Shown: one piece after another, positions 36,484 to 36,811 of the stretch
Numbering within the stretch: position 1 is the first letter of the stretch
Layout: each line of letters begins with the position of its first letter
DNA from: a virus
Strand: one strand, 5' to 3'
Length of the DNA: 36,811 bases
IMG/VR virus record: IMGVR_UViG_3300042502_002168
Span: 1-36,811 of that record
Translations under genes and position numbers: made by a program
Notes under the pieces: generated by a model
Told to the model about the DNA's origin: nothing
Databases searched by the model: none
Seen by the model: only the letters and a program-made list of their open reading frames with translations

Positions 36484-36811
36484 ATGCCACTCACCCCACC
36501 AGCAGAGCCGCCCGCAGAACCGCCAGCCCGCGTAGCGGTTCGCAAATTGTTTCTCACGCCCCATGAGGAGCTTACTCGCCGTGCCGCCATCCACCGTGAA
36601 GGGTTCGCGCTAGTGTGGAGAAGCGGCACCCATTCCGCGGCTGAGTACTTTGCGGAGGCAGGAACCGACGGCGCTCTTTTCATGGAGATCGCCGGAACCA
36701 ACGTCCAGCACATCGCAATGGTCGCGACCATGATCGGAAAGGCGCTCGCCGACTATCTCGCTCCAGAGGATTACACCCCGCCAGTCCCATACACCATCCA
36801 CGATGACGGCA
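36484..36811 (+). CDS. 5' part of the small late protein that crosses the contig junction
   Basis: It starts at ATG 36484, 12 bases after the fiber stop, and continues at base 128 of the window to give 115 residues. The N terminus is Pro-rich (PPAEPPAEPPA), then comes KLFLTPHEELTRRAAIHR and a short FALVWRSGTHSA strand. The place after the fiber gene suggests a fiber assembly factor. No family is recognised. Confidence 0.8.
   Translation, partial: MPLTPPAEPPAEPPARVAVRKLFLTPHEELTRRAAIHREGFALVWRSGTHSAAEYFAEAGTDGALFMEIAGTNVQHIAMVATMIGKALADYLAPEDYTPPVPYTIHDDG
36685..36811. repeat. Terminal direct repeat (assembly overlap), second copy
   Basis: Identical to bases 1-127; see that entry. Merging the two copies restores one uninterrupted 115-codon gene (36484 to 147). 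Confidence 0.93.

Overview
The window is almost certainly one complete temperate siphovirus-type phage genome, opened at an arbitrary point. Bases 1-127 repeat exactly as bases 36685-36811, and a single 115-codon gene reads across the junction, so the molecule closes to a circle of 36,684 bp. The host cannot be named from sequence alone. DNA is GC-rich, late genes lack Shine-Dalgarno sites and use A/C-rich leaders instead, and the replication module carries a sliding clamp, a primase and a helicase. Together these hint at a GC-rich bacterium of a group that tolerates SD-less initiation (Verrucomicrobiota-like is my low-confidence guess).

Layout on the + strand. 1-1087 is the end of the late region: small proteins, a lipoprotein-like protein and an M15-type endolysin. 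1088-1343 is the attachment region, with the 3' end of a tRNA (probably tRNA-Pro, on the minus strand), its terminator hairpin and three ATGTATCAG repeats. 1344-2718 holds the tyrosine integrase and a small ORF. 2807-5450 is a minus-strand accessory/regulatory block: zinc ribbon, small unknown proteins, a GYF_2-type membrane protein and an XRE+RHH repressor-like protein, with a strong minus-strand promoter at 4184-4211. 5545-16899 is the early operon on the + strand. It starts with a stand-alone RHH regulator, passes through many small overlapping genes, and ends with the replication set: ParB-like protein, beta clamp, Zn/HTH protein, MazG-like protein, primase and helicase. A terminator (16922-16966) and a 0.5 kb non-coding region with a 22-bp near-palindrome (possible cosN) follow. 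17491 to 36811 (then 1-1087) is the late operon in lambda-like order: small and large terminase, gpW-like joining protein, portal, S49 protease, assembly-like protein, major capsid, head-tail joining proteins, tail terminator, two related tail-tube proteins, frameshifted tail chaperone, tape measure, distal tail proteins, holin-like protein, tail fiber.

How it works together. Integrase and attP give lysogeny. The divergent XRE-RHH / RHH pair at 5082-5781 is the obvious candidate for the lysogeny switch. The early operon gives autonomous replication. The late operon builds a lambda-like head (GpA-type terminase, internal protease, HK97-fold capsid) and a tail about 100 nm long, inferred from a 662-residue tape measure.

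The most striking global signal is GC skew. The + strand is strongly G-rich from about 0.87 kb to about 17.8 kb and C-rich for the rest. Nearly all genes in both arms lie on the + strand, and the G-rich skew continues through the minus-strand genes. Transcription therefore cannot explain it, and two replichores with an origin near attP/int and a terminus near terS would. Other unusual points are a recurrent TTTGACRCC element before four late genes, repeated SD-less leaders, a repeated G-rich stop/start junction, a paralogous HTH domain with duplicated zinc fingers, a capsid protein with an inserted tail-type beta domain, and a signal peptide on the protein in the scaffold position.
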